From an uncultured Prevotellaceae bacterium (lineage in GTDB: Bacteria; Bacteroidota; Bacteroidia; Bacteroidales; Bacteroidaceae), in assembly GCA_902762565.1 (NCBI GenBank), contig CACWOS010000036.1, positions 1 through 64,000 of the forward strand: a stretch of 64,000 nucleotides of DNA, read 5' to 3'. A program made the translations under genes and the position numbers. Under the pieces are notes generated by a model, which ran no database searches, was not told the DNA's origin, and was given only the letters and a program-made list of their open reading frames with translations. Position 1 is the stretch's first letter, and each line of letters opens with the position of its first letter. This document shows, one piece after another, positions 51,893 to 61,300 of the stretch.

Positions 51893-54184
51893 ATGAAAAA
51901 GATCAAGCAATTAGCCCTGATGAGTGCGATAGCACTGACAGGCGTGGTAGGATTCACAAGCTGTTCCTCTAACGAAGAAGCGGCGATAACAAATCCTAAT
52001 TATAACCCTGAGACGAACGAGGTAATTGCCAAGTTCATGTTTAATGTGTCATCTGGTAATACTCCTACGTATGGTGATGCACAATCGGCTCCTAGAATGG
52101 AGGATATTACCCGTCAGTCGTCAGCAGCCACGCAGGCTACTGAAGATGAACGTTTCCGCGGTATCGAAAAAGCCGTACTCTTTACTACCCACCAGGGCAG
52201 CGACGGTAAACATCTGGCCGCTGCAACAACGATGGAAAAGCGGTTCGACCTGTCCCGTATTATTTCAGCTGGTGCTATCGATAAGACCAAGAGTAGCCGT
52301 GTCATCGAGACCTCTTTGCCCCTGAACACCAATACGTTGCTGTTCTACGGTAAGGCTATCGAAGGTTCCGCATCTGCCGCTGAGGTTGAGGAAGGCCTGA
52401 CGTCCTATGACCTCTTTGGACATCTGGAGGAATTTAATGTGGCAGGCGACCCAGACGGGTTGGATATTTCTGCTACCAATTTCGAGTTGTCGCCTCGCAT
52501 CAACGGCAATGTCACCAAGTTCCGTAAGATTGAGGAACTGCTGGCTGGTGTGCTCACCTGCATCATGAACACCAATCTGAGTGGTGATAACCATGTAAAC
52601 CTCCCTGCCGAGCGTTACACATTTGACGTGAGCACCGATGAATATCCTGCCACCCTGACATGGAGAGACTATGCATTCCCCGAAGATGCTGCCGCTAGTG
52701 GCAAGAGTCCTGTAGAGACCTCTCATGTGCTCTATCCCTTGGAAATAAAACTGGCTGATGCTTACCGTGAGATGACTACCATTAAGCAAGCTGAAGGCGA
52801 GTTACGTGCTGGTTATGGTACTGCAATCCTTGAAACCATTCAGGACCTGTGGTCAGTGGTCAACGAGGTCCGTTGTGCCACACCTTTCAGTAAGGCTGAG
52901 GCAGTTGCCAAGTATCTTGCAGTGCGCATTCACGAGCGTATCAAAGAGTATTTCAATGGTGAAGTGCCCAGCACTGGACAGCAAGTGACAGAAGTTGGTT
53001 TCGAGTCTACTACCAATATAATTGGCCACTTTGCCAGCGACAATGCATGGCCTGCTTCTGCCGGTACTAAACCCACAGGTTTCGACCTAATCAAGGACCA
53101 GCTGTTTGCCGACTTCCCCCACTATTCGTTCCATTTGGCTTCTGGTGCTGCACACTATCTGTTCGATAGCGACAAAAAGAAGTTTGAGTATGTGCAGAAC
53201 TATAACACTTCAGCTGTAGGCGGTGATGCTGCTGCAGCATTCACAGTGGAGAGCTATTTCTATCCTGCCGAGTTGGTTTACTTTGGCAACAGTGCCCTGC
53301 GCGCCTCCAATAGCGAATATAAGGCCAGTTTCTATCCGCAGACCGTATCGGCATGGGATGACGATAGCCAGTGGCCTGCCGACTGGGTTAAGAACACGCA
53401 CGTGACAGCTGCTACTCAGAGTGTAGCTATGCAGAACGACATCAACTATGGTACATCACTGCTGAAGACTACTGTGAAATATGGTGCAGCCAAATTGAAG
53501 GACAACAACCATGCTATTCAGAAAGACAAGTATCCTGAACTCGTTGATGATACCAACGAACCCGACAATGAGATTACCGTCAACGGCACAAGTTTCCAGC
53601 TGATAGGTGTCCTTGTTGGCGGTCAGTCAAAGAAGGTGGGCTGGGACTTCACCCCCATAGCTACCGACAACTCTATGGGTTATGTCTATGATTATGCTAT
53701 CGGCAATGCCTCCTCTATTCCTGCCACTGGCGAGTCGAACCCCAACTACACATTGCTGTTCGACAACTATAACGCAAAAGCTGTTGCCGACGGCAAACAG
53801 CAGGATAAGGTGTATGTGGCTCTTGAGCTGGTCAATAACAGTGGACAGGATTTCTACGGACTTCATAACATCATTCGCAATGGTGGTATCTTCTACCTCA
53901 TTGGTGAGCTCGATCCCGAGAAGAGTGGCCTCAACACCATCACATGGCCCACTCACCATGCGTTGCCTCCATACAATGCTGACGGTACTTCGAAGAAGAT
54001 TGCCCGCGTATTCATGCAAGACTACATGACTTCAGCCAACTTCGTTATTGGCGAGAACTCGCTGAAACATGCCTATCTGACCGTGCCCGACCTGCGTTAC
54101 AGCTCGCTGACGCTCGGTCTGTCAGTAGACCTACATTGGAGCACTGGTTTGAACTTTGGTGATGTAATCTTAGGAGGAAACTAA
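51893..54184 (+). CDS. Mfa1-like fimbrial subunit B
   Basis: A 763-residue lipoprotein precursor (lipobox FTSC, Cys24), the largest of the three Mfa1-like proteins. It has an arginine-rich maturation region (RMEDITRQ to ERFRGIEKAVLF), long family middle segments (VVGGDAAAAFTVESYFYPAELVYFG) and a C-terminus LTLGLSVDLHWSTGLNF matching subunit A. Codon use is more GC-rich than in subunits A and C, hinting at different ages or sources. Which subunit forms the shaft is unknown. Confidence 0.82.
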   Translation: MKKIKQLALMSAIALTGVVGFTSCSSNEEAAITNPNYNPETNEVIAKFMFNVSSGNTPTYGDAQSAPRMEDITRQSSAATQATEDERFRGIEKAVLFTTHQGSDGKHLAAATTMEKRFDLSRIISAGAIDKTKSSRVIETSLPLNTNTLLFYGKAIEGSASAAEVEEGLTSYDLFGHLEEFNVAGDPDGLDISATNFELSPRINGNVTKFRKIEELLAGVLTCIMNTNLSGDNHVNLPAERYTFDVSTDEYPATLTWRDYAFPEDAAASGKSPVETSHVLYPLEIKLADAYREMTTIKQAEGELRAGYGTAILETIQDLWSVVNEVRCATPFSKAEAVAKYLAVRIHERIKEYFNGEVPSTGQQVTEVGFESTTNIIGHFASDNAWPASAGTKPTGFDLIKDQLFADFPHYSFHLASGAAHYLFDSDKKKFEYVQNYNTSAVGGDAAAAFTVESYFYPAELVYFGNSALRASNSEYKASFYPQTVSAWDDDSQWPADWVKNTHVTAATQSVAMQNDINYGTSLLKTTVKYGAAKLKDNNHAIQKDKYPELVDDTNEPDNEITVNGTSFQLIGVLVGGQSKKVGWDFTPIATDNSMGYVYDYAIGNASSIPATGESNPNYTLLFDNYNAKAVADGKQQDKVYVALELVNNSGQDFYGLHNIIRNGGIFYLIGELDPEKSGLNTITWPTHHALPPYNADGTSKKIARVFMQDYMTSANFVIGENSLKHAYLTVPDLRYSSLTLGLSVDLHWSTGLNFGDVILGGN

Positions 54185-54185
54185 A

Positions 54186-54350
54186 TAGTGAGTAATTAGA
54201 AATAAGTAATTGGTAGTTATGATGACTGTGCATGCCCATATCAAAAACTTACAGGCTATGGTTGTTAAAACTTTAGCATGTAGAAACATGCGCTTGGCAA
54301 TTCTTGCCAAACAATTAATCATAATTACCAGTTACTCATTACTCCTTACT
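54186..54350. repeat. Inverted AGTAATTGGTAGTTAT-type repeats around the mfa2-like start
   Basis: A left copy (54186-54220) and a diverged inverted copy (54313-54350, ATAATTACCAGTTACTCATT core) flank the start of the anchor gene. The right copy encodes ITSYSLLLT in its signal peptide. Confidence 0.6.
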
Positions 54351-55340
54351 TGTTTGTGTTCCTGCTCCACTATCGACGATGATTTGTCGGACTGTGGATT
54401 TGAGGTGAATTACGAGCTGAAACTGACGACGAACATTCAGACAAAGGTGCAGACCCAGATACAGACCGATCTGGAACTTCTGACCAATGTCGACCTGACA
54501 ACATCGCTGACAACGTATTTGGGAAATATCTTCCATGACTATGCCGATGATGTCGATCTCTCGTTCTATGACGTGAATGGCGACTCCGTCCGTTTGGAAC
54601 ACGACCAGCACGAAATGAACGGTAAAGAGGAGTCATATACGCTGAATATTCCACGTCGCCACTATCAGCATCTGGCGACAGCTAATGTCTTACAGGAGCA
54701 GGGGGTAGAAGCTCGCAACACCGAACTGTGTCATACGGCGCGTCTGGTCCAATTGCCGCTCGATACGATACCTTCGCATACCACAGGTCTGTTCTCTGCA
54801 CGCTACGACATGGACATCAAGGACAGCATCAATCAGACCTTCAACGTTCATCTCTATATGGCAAACTCTGCTACGGTATTGGTGATTGATACCTTGGGTA
54901 GTCATATCCGAGATATGAAGGTGTATGCCACGGGCTTTGCCAATGGTTTCCAGATAGCCGACAGTACATACATCTTCGATGGTGCTTCTCCCATTGTGCG
55001 AGCTAATCCCATTGATGTGGCTGACAAGCAGTATGCTTGTTTCAGTACGGTGAACTTCCCCTCTCGCGACAAGCTGATTATCCCTGTCGGTGCTCCTCAA
55101 CGAGCTGCCACCGACGGTTTGGCCCCTGGTCTTTGGGATTATCATCTCTACATCACGACGGCTAAAGGTACCGTGACACGCAACGTGATACGATCATACA
55201 AACCGCTGAATGCCGAACAGGTGCAGGTGGTACATGTCAAACTGGAGCCTGATGGGTCGGCCGAAACAGCCGATGTCACGCTGGGTGTCAGTGTAACCAC
55301 CGACTGGAATGAAGGCTGGCATTTTAATCCAGAGTTTTGA
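54288..55340 (+). CDS. FimB/Mfa2-like fimbrial anchor lipoprotein
   Basis: About 350 residues from ATG 54288; an in-frame start at 54210 would add 26 residues ahead of the signal peptide and is less likely. The signal MRLAILAKQLIIITSYSLLL leads to a cysteine-rich lipobox (TCLCSC), then STIDDDLSDCGFEVNY, the typical start of Mfa2/FimB proteins. These anchor and limit fimbriae at the outer membrane. The C-terminal VSVTTDWNEGWHFNPEF is also family-like. It lies between subunits B and C. Confidence 0.85.
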   Translation: MRLAILAKQLIIITSYSLLLTCLCSCSTIDDDLSDCGFEVNYELKLTTNIQTKVQTQIQTDLELLTNVDLTTSLTTYLGNIFHDYADDVDLSFYDVNGDSVRLEHDQHEMNGKEESYTLNIPRRHYQHLATANVLQEQGVEARNTELCHTARLVQLPLDTIPSHTTGLFSARYDMDIKDSINQTFNVHLYMANSATVLVIDTLGSHIRDMKVYATGFANGFQIADSTYIFDGASPIVRANPIDVADKQYACFSTVNFPSRDKLIIPVGAPQRAATDGLAPGLWDYHLYITTAKGTVTRNVIRSYKPLNAEQVQVVHVKLEPDGSAETADVTLGVSVTTDWNEGWHFNPEF

Positions 55341-55356
55341 GTAAGAATAAAAGGAA

Positions 55357-57165
55357 TTGAGTAACCGCTATATAAATATAATAGGTTCGCGCGCGTTAGC
55401 CCTTTTAGCACTAATCGCTATTGTGGCTTGTTCCTCCGACGACGTAGACCGCTTGCCAACGCCCCCCGATGGTAAGGTTTCCGTTGAATTGGCGCTGAAT
55501 GTCGCTACCCCTTCCTTGGTGCGTGGCACTACTCGCATGTCAGCTGTAGCAACGCAGAGCGAAGGCGCTTTCCGGGATATTGAATCTGTCAGGATGATAC
55601 CCTTTGACGAAAATGATAATCCGGGAGCTCCTTTTAACCTGACGTTAAGTACGTCGCCATATACTGCAGGTAATAGTCGTCATTTCTTGAACAATTCATT
55701 GGATCTCATCATAGGCACAAAATCATTTTTATGTTATGCCAAACCCCAGGATCCTGTGACGGCTCAAACTGGTGTGACAGATGAAAAGTTCTTGAATGGT
55801 AGTATCGTGTCGATGCCTCCAGCTCTTGCAGCGAATAATCCAGAAAACATCTCCTTTAGTCCAGATCAGATTAATCAAGGTGATATCGCCGCTAATAATT
55901 CTGATTCAGATAATGGCAGAGCAGCTGGTATAGCGACATATCTCACCAATATCGCCAAAGCAGATGGATGGACAGGTGATTTGCTGACCTCTTTGGACTG
56001 GTTTAAGAATAAGGGTAGTGGTGACTATTCTCCTATTGCCGGTTCCAGCAGAAATCTCGAGAAATGGGTGAATATGCTATATGTTGATATTCAGGGCCTT
56101 ACGGGTGTAGGTGCTATTGTTGCCGCTATCAAGGATGAGGATTATGTAACCTATGATTCTCAGACGGAGACCATTAGCTTTATAGATGATTACCAATTCC
56201 CTGTTGACTTGCCTGATGGCGTTGCCACCATCCAATGGATCAATTACTCTGAGAATCCTGAAAATTCAAAGTTTGAATATCAAAATACAGGTCGATACAA
56301 CGAGTATGCCTATCCTGCTGAACTGTGCTACTATGCCAACAGCAGCATCAAGACCTCGACAGAGAGCAAAGCGAGTTCTTATGCAAACAATAAGACTTGG
56401 GAAGACATCCTTGATGATTATGGCACAGGCACCGTCGTATCTGCTGATACCCGTTCCGTAGCACTGACGGAGCCTTTGCAATATGGCGTAAGCTGTCTGA
56501 AGACGCAAATCAAGGCTGTTCCACAAGAATATTCAGGCGGAACAGGCTTGTTAGGCTATAATGCTGACCCCCAGACAGATGTCGTGCCATTAACGGCCAG
56601 CACCTCCAATACACAAGGCACATTCCCCTTGACAGCTATCCTTGTTGGTGGGCAAACGCAGCAGGACTACACTTTGTCGCCACTTTACCCTGACGAGACG
56701 GCTGAAGGCTATAATCCAACCAACGATCCGGAATATGTCATCTACGACAAGAGCATTGCCAATCAGGGTATCTGCCTGGGTGATTTCCAGGACGAAGACT
56801 TCTCCACGCCAGTCTATACCCTTGTCTTTCAGACCAAAAACGACAAATCGGTTAAGATGGTGTTAGAATTCCTGAATAATAGTGGTAAAAATTTCCAGTG
56901 TGAAGACGGTATCATCTATAATGGCACCAAATTCTACATGGTTGCCTCTGTTGTGTTGGCTGAAGCTGATGAAGACTTTAGTAAGCGTATCTTTACGAAG
57001 GACTATATGACCACAGCCAAGATTACCATCTCTGGTCTCTCCAAGGCCTACAACTCGCTGCCCAGTTTGAACAGTGACAAGATTCGTCTGTTTACGGAGG
57101 TCCAGGCAGGTATCAGGACGTGGGATAATGGTCAGACTATCGACCATCCAGTATATAACTGGTAA
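55357..57165 (+). CDS. Mfa1-like fimbrial subunit C, TTG start
   Basis: A 602-residue lipoprotein precursor (lipobox IVAC, Cys25). The only usable start is TTG at 55357, preceded by AAGGAA; an in-frame TAA lies at 55348. The maturation arginines fall in LVRGTTRMSAVATQSEGAFR. The middle resembles subunit A (YPAELCYYANSSIKTSTESKA against YPASLYYMAESKIKTSTQSQA), but the C-terminus (EVQAGIRTWDNGQTIDHPVYNW from about residue 581) differs from A and B, as expected for a minor or tip-proximal subunit. Confidence 0.8.
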   Translation: MSNRYINIIGSRALALLALIAIVACSSDDVDRLPTPPDGKVSVELALNVATPSLVRGTTRMSAVATQSEGAFRDIESVRMIPFDENDNPGAPFNLTLSTSPYTAGNSRHFLNNSLDLIIGTKSFLCYAKPQDPVTAQTGVTDEKFLNGSIVSMPPALAANNPENISFSPDQINQGDIAANNSDSDNGRAAGIATYLTNIAKADGWTGDLLTSLDWFKNKGSGDYSPIAGSSRNLEKWVNMLYVDIQGLTGVGAIVAAIKDEDYVTYDSQTETISFIDDYQFPVDLPDGVATIQWINYSENPENSKFEYQNTGRYNEYAYPAELCYYANSSIKTSTESKASSYANNKTWEDILDDYGTGTVVSADTRSVALTEPLQYGVSCLKTQIKAVPQEYSGGTGLLGYNADPQTDVVPLTASTSNTQGTFPLTAILVGGQTQQDYTLSPLYPDETAEGYNPTNDPEYVIYDKSIANQGICLGDFQDEDFSTPVYTLVFQTKNDKSVKMVLEFLNNSGKNFQCEDGIIYNGTKFYMVASVVLAEADEDFSKRIFTKDYMTTAKITISGLSKAYNSLPSLNSDKIRLFTEVQAGIRTWDNGQTIDHPVYNW

Positions 57166-57178
57166 TAATGAATAAAAC

Positions 57179-58312
57179 ATGATGAGTGTTAAGAACATAT
57201 ATCGAATAGGTATCCTCTTCTGTCTGACGGCAGTGGCGGGGCTGACGGCGTGTTCTAGCGACGAGAGCTCTCCATCGTCTGCCAGCCGACAGCTGAGCCT
57301 GAGGTTCTATGCCCATCAGATGGATGATGTCCCCATCGCTCAAGCCCCCAGTCGCAGGGCACTTCCAGATAATTTTGAGGTATACACCCCTGTGGCAGGT
57401 ACCAATATCATCGGTTTCATCGCCCCAGAGACAGGCACTGCTGTTGCAGCACGTATCTTTACACTCGACCAGAACCAATGGAAGACGAATATCACGATTG
57501 AGGATCCTAATGCCAACTATTATCTATATGGCTTCCTGCCTGTAGGCAGTGAGACATCTACGGATATCAGTACCACACGCATCGCTGGCAAGGAATATAA
57601 GGACGGTGTTAAAATCTTGATTAATCGCATTAAATCGCTCACCATGCAGGATCCCTGCGTCATCGTTGGCGTGAAGAAGGATGCTGCAGGTACAGCCTCT
57701 ATTGAAGATGAAGCTATAGACATCAAGCAAGGCCAGTTCCTGTATCAGTTTAATGAGACCCCGAGCAACGAGTATGCTTACCTGCTGCTCGACCACGTGT
57801 TTGGTGCCTATCAGTATCAAATTGGTGTTACCGAAAGCTATAGCAAGCTGCGTACGATTAAGTTAAAGTCGGTGACTCTCAGTACCATGGGCTCTAAAAC
57901 GGTAAATGCAGTAGTGACGTTGACAGCCAACACCTCCAACACCTCGCCGCTCACCTCTGTGGTCTGTACTCTTAATAATGATACGGGCAGTAATATCGTC
58001 ACATTGTATCAGACAGGAGCCAACGAATCTGATAAAACGTTGACAACATCTTTTCAGAATCTTGCTACCTGTTATGCGCCAGTCATTAACCAGCAGCTTA
58101 AGTTGACTGCAGTTTATGATGTTTATGACAAAAGCGGCAATTACTTGATTCGAGCAAAGTGCAGCGCTGAAAACATATTTACACCTATTGTACAGGAAAG
58201 CGATTTGAAGCCTGGTAAACGACATACCATTCGTATAACGGTGAATCCCACCTATTTATATGTGTTGTCTGACCCGGATTTGGATAACCCGACAATTAAA
58301 ATTGAGAATTGA
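57179..58312 (+). CDS. Smaller fimbrillin-like lipoprotein
   Basis: A 377-residue lipoprotein precursor (lipobox LTAC, Cys25; the second codon is also ATG). A beta-rich fimbrillin-type protein (LRFYAHQMDDVPIAQAPSRR; NYYLYGFLPVG; YAYLLLDHVFGAYQYQIGV). Its position after three Mfa1-like genes and before the giant gene suggests a minor or adaptor subunit. The last codons (KIEN) lie in a 14-base direct repeat that continues into the next leader. Confidence 0.7.
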   Translation: MMSVKNIYRIGILFCLTAVAGLTACSSDESSPSSASRQLSLRFYAHQMDDVPIAQAPSRRALPDNFEVYTPVAGTNIIGFIAPETGTAVAARIFTLDQNQWKTNITIEDPNANYYLYGFLPVGSETSTDISTTRIAGKEYKDGVKILINRIKSLTMQDPCVIVGVKKDAAGTASIEDEAIDIKQGQFLYQFNETPSNEYAYLLLDHVFGAYQYQIGVTESYSKLRTIKLKSVTLSTMGSKTVNAVVTLTANTSNTSPLTSVVCTLNNDTGSNIVTLYQTGANESDKTLTTSFQNLATCYAPVINQQLKLTAVYDVYDKSGNYLIRAKCSAENIFTPIVQESDLKPGKRHTIRITVNPTYLYVLSDPDLDNPTIKIEN

Positions 58313-58328
58313 TAATTGAGAATTGATA
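58301..58328. repeat. 14-base tandem repeat at the end of the fimbrillin gene
   Basis: ATTGAGAATTGATA occurs twice head to tail. The first copy contains the stop of the upstream gene; the second ends 6 bases before the next ATG. Confidence 0.85.
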
Positions 58329-58334
58329 AAGATA

Positions 58335-61300
58335 ATGCGCAAAATAACGACCATCCTACTACTTTGTTTGTCTGCAACACTGATGCAGGCACAGATCGGT
58401 GGTAATGCCGGTAATACGGGTGGTAGTACAAAGGTCACTGTATATTCTGGCAATCTGCATGCCGTCTTTGCGGGAGCCCGTATGGCTAATGTCGGTGGCT
58501 CTGCCTTTGTACATCTCGACGGTGAACATGCCTCTGACTATATTCTTGCCGACTACGTTTATGGCGGCAATGATATTGCAGGAACCATCGGTTCGTCAAA
58601 CGACCTTCCTACAGAATTGACTGAAGTAGGAACTGTAAACCGAAAAAATGACATCAATAACACTTGGAATGCATTCGTTCGTATATCATCAAAATTACAA
58701 ACGCCAGCTGTTTATTATACACAAGAAGAAATAGCTGCTGCTCAGGAAGGTGATGGCGCATACGGTAAGACAACTAATGATATAAAGACGCCCGCGATCA
58801 TTGCTACTGATAACAAGCCAATTTATATCGGCCAGCTCTTTGGTGGTGGTAATGGCAACTATGATTATGAGCCGAAAACCACAGGAAAGGGTACTATTGT
58901 TAAGGATAAAGTGACTCAAGAAGAGGTGGCTTCCAGTACTAATACTCTGTCAGAACCCGAACTCGGCAAGACCTATATGGAAATCTTGGGTGGCTCTATC
59001 GTCTATGCTTATGCTGGTGGTAACAACGCTACAATTACAGATAAGACAATTATCTGCTTGGACAACCCCAGCGAGGTTGTCAACAGTATCAAAGATACCA
59101 AAGTCACGACAGAAAATGAGGGTGAATTGCTGACCAGCGACCGTTTTAAGTTGATGCGTGTCAACACCACCCTATCTAGACCATCGAGTGATCGCTACCA
59201 GATTGGTCGTATGTTTGGTGGTAACAATAAGGCAGAGATGGCCATCCGTCCTACCTGGAACCTGAAACGCGGCAAGGTTAGGAATCTTTATAGTGGTGGA
59301 AACCAGGGTGCCATGACCCATCCGAACGGAATTTATATTGCCATAAAATCTGAAGGCATGGAGGTCGACAATGTCTATGGAGGATGTCGTATGGCCGATG
59401 TGGATCCCAACAAAACTAAAAAAGCCATTACGAAAGAAACCATCGATGGCACTCCTTTCCCCGCCGGCTATTCTGCACGTGTGTTGATTACTGCTGGCGA
59501 CATCAATAATGTCTATGGCGGTAACGACGTAACAGGTAATGTCTATGGTGGTAATGCCGTCGGTATTCATTGTAGCATCAATGGTGATGTCTATGGCGGT
59601 GGTAATGGCTCGTATCCCTATACGGATAATGATAAATTTGAGGGCGATGACACTTATGGAGACTTGTATTATAATCCCGAAACGGTGTTGACAGAAGCTG
59701 GTCTTACTGCAACATCAGACAAGTTGAAGTCTGTTGAGGCCATGAATGTCTTCCGTCCTAATGCCGAGGCTGTTTCCATCCGTCTGATTGGTACAGAAGC
59801 AAAGCCAACAGTGATTGGAGGCTCCGTCTATTGTGGTGGTAACAGTGCCACATTGCGCAATGACAGGAATACGAGTGCAGCAGCAGAGTTGAAGATTGGC
59901 TCGTATGTCTATGCCGATAACGTGTTCTTTGGCAATAACGGCGAGAACATGATTAAGACGAATGAGAGGTCTGAAACGGAATTAGAAGGTGTGTTGAGGA
60001 CATTCAAGAGTGCTGTTGCTGGTTCGAATCAACCTTTCAGCTCTATAGACCTCACAGACAAGGATCTTTTTGCTGCTTATATGGATGGTGTGGCCATGAG
60101 GGTCCATCCACGTGTTGCCTTCGATATTAGTAAGACCAATGGCGGCGATGACGATGAAGACTATGTCCCATATTCCACCTATTTTGGTTCCGTATTCGGT
60201 GGTGGCAATATCGGTAGTATGAAGTTTCTGGGTGAAGTCGAATTCAACTTCAATAAGAAGGTCGTCATTTTTGACAAGTTCGTAGGCGGTTGTAACAATG
60301 CTTTTATTCCTGAACAATGGACTGATGATAAGACGCAGAAATTGAATGCACTCTATGAGGGTGGCGTGCTCGAGGCTCCTGATACAGAAACGGAGAATAA
60401 ACTTATTCTCAACTTGAGTGGTTTGAAGATAGAGCCGAAGCGATGGAAGAAAGATGTTAATGACAATTACGTACTTGATGACCAGGGCAACCGACAATTG
60501 GAGTGGAATATCGTAAAATATGATAACGCTACAGGCAAATATGTTAAGGATGATCCTGTCGCTCCAACTCAAACCATTAGTGAAGAAAGCACTTCTGCTG
60601 ACTTAGCCCGTCGCTTTACGGGTGGCAATATCTATGGCGGTTGCTATAACAGCGGTGTCGTCAATGGTAATGTGGTCATCAACATCAACGAGACCCTCAT
60701 GGAGCGCGAAAAGCTCTTCGATGAAGTGGTGTCGGATGAGTTGGGCGAGGAGGTCAGTCTGTACGGAGAAGATCAGACGACAGAAACAACCTATACGATT
60801 ACCAAGCGACACACGGGTGTCATCCTGGGCCAGCAGGGTATGGATGTGCTTGGTCAAGCCCTCAACGTGTTTGGTGGCGGCTATGGTAAGGATGCCAGAA
60901 TATGGGGTAGCACTACAGTCAACCTGAACAAGGGCTATGTCTTCCAGATCTTCGGTGGCAGTGAGCAAGGCGTCATCGGCAAATCTTTGGAAGAAGATCG
61001 TATTGCAGTGACAGAAAATAATACTGACAAGAATACCACGAAAAACTACGACTATGTATTCGAAGGTAATCACTATGCCTATAATTCCAAATACAGCTGC
61101 TATGTTAACCTAAAGGGCGATTTCAACGGCGTTTCGAAGAAGGAAAACAGCAGTGATGAAATGGCTGAGTGCGAATTCATGTATGGTGGTGGCTTCTTTG
61201 GTCCTATAGCAGGTAATACCTATATTAATCTGGGCAAGGGACGTATCTTCAACTCCTTCGCCGGCAGTTGTAATGCTGACATCCTGGGACATACTGAGAC

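Noticed and set aside
61081-61200. Possible frameshift in the giant repeat protein
   Set aside because: Re-reading the bases showed the frame set at 58335 continuing unbroken, with the glycine-rich motifs at 59586, 60621 and 63708 all in that same frame.
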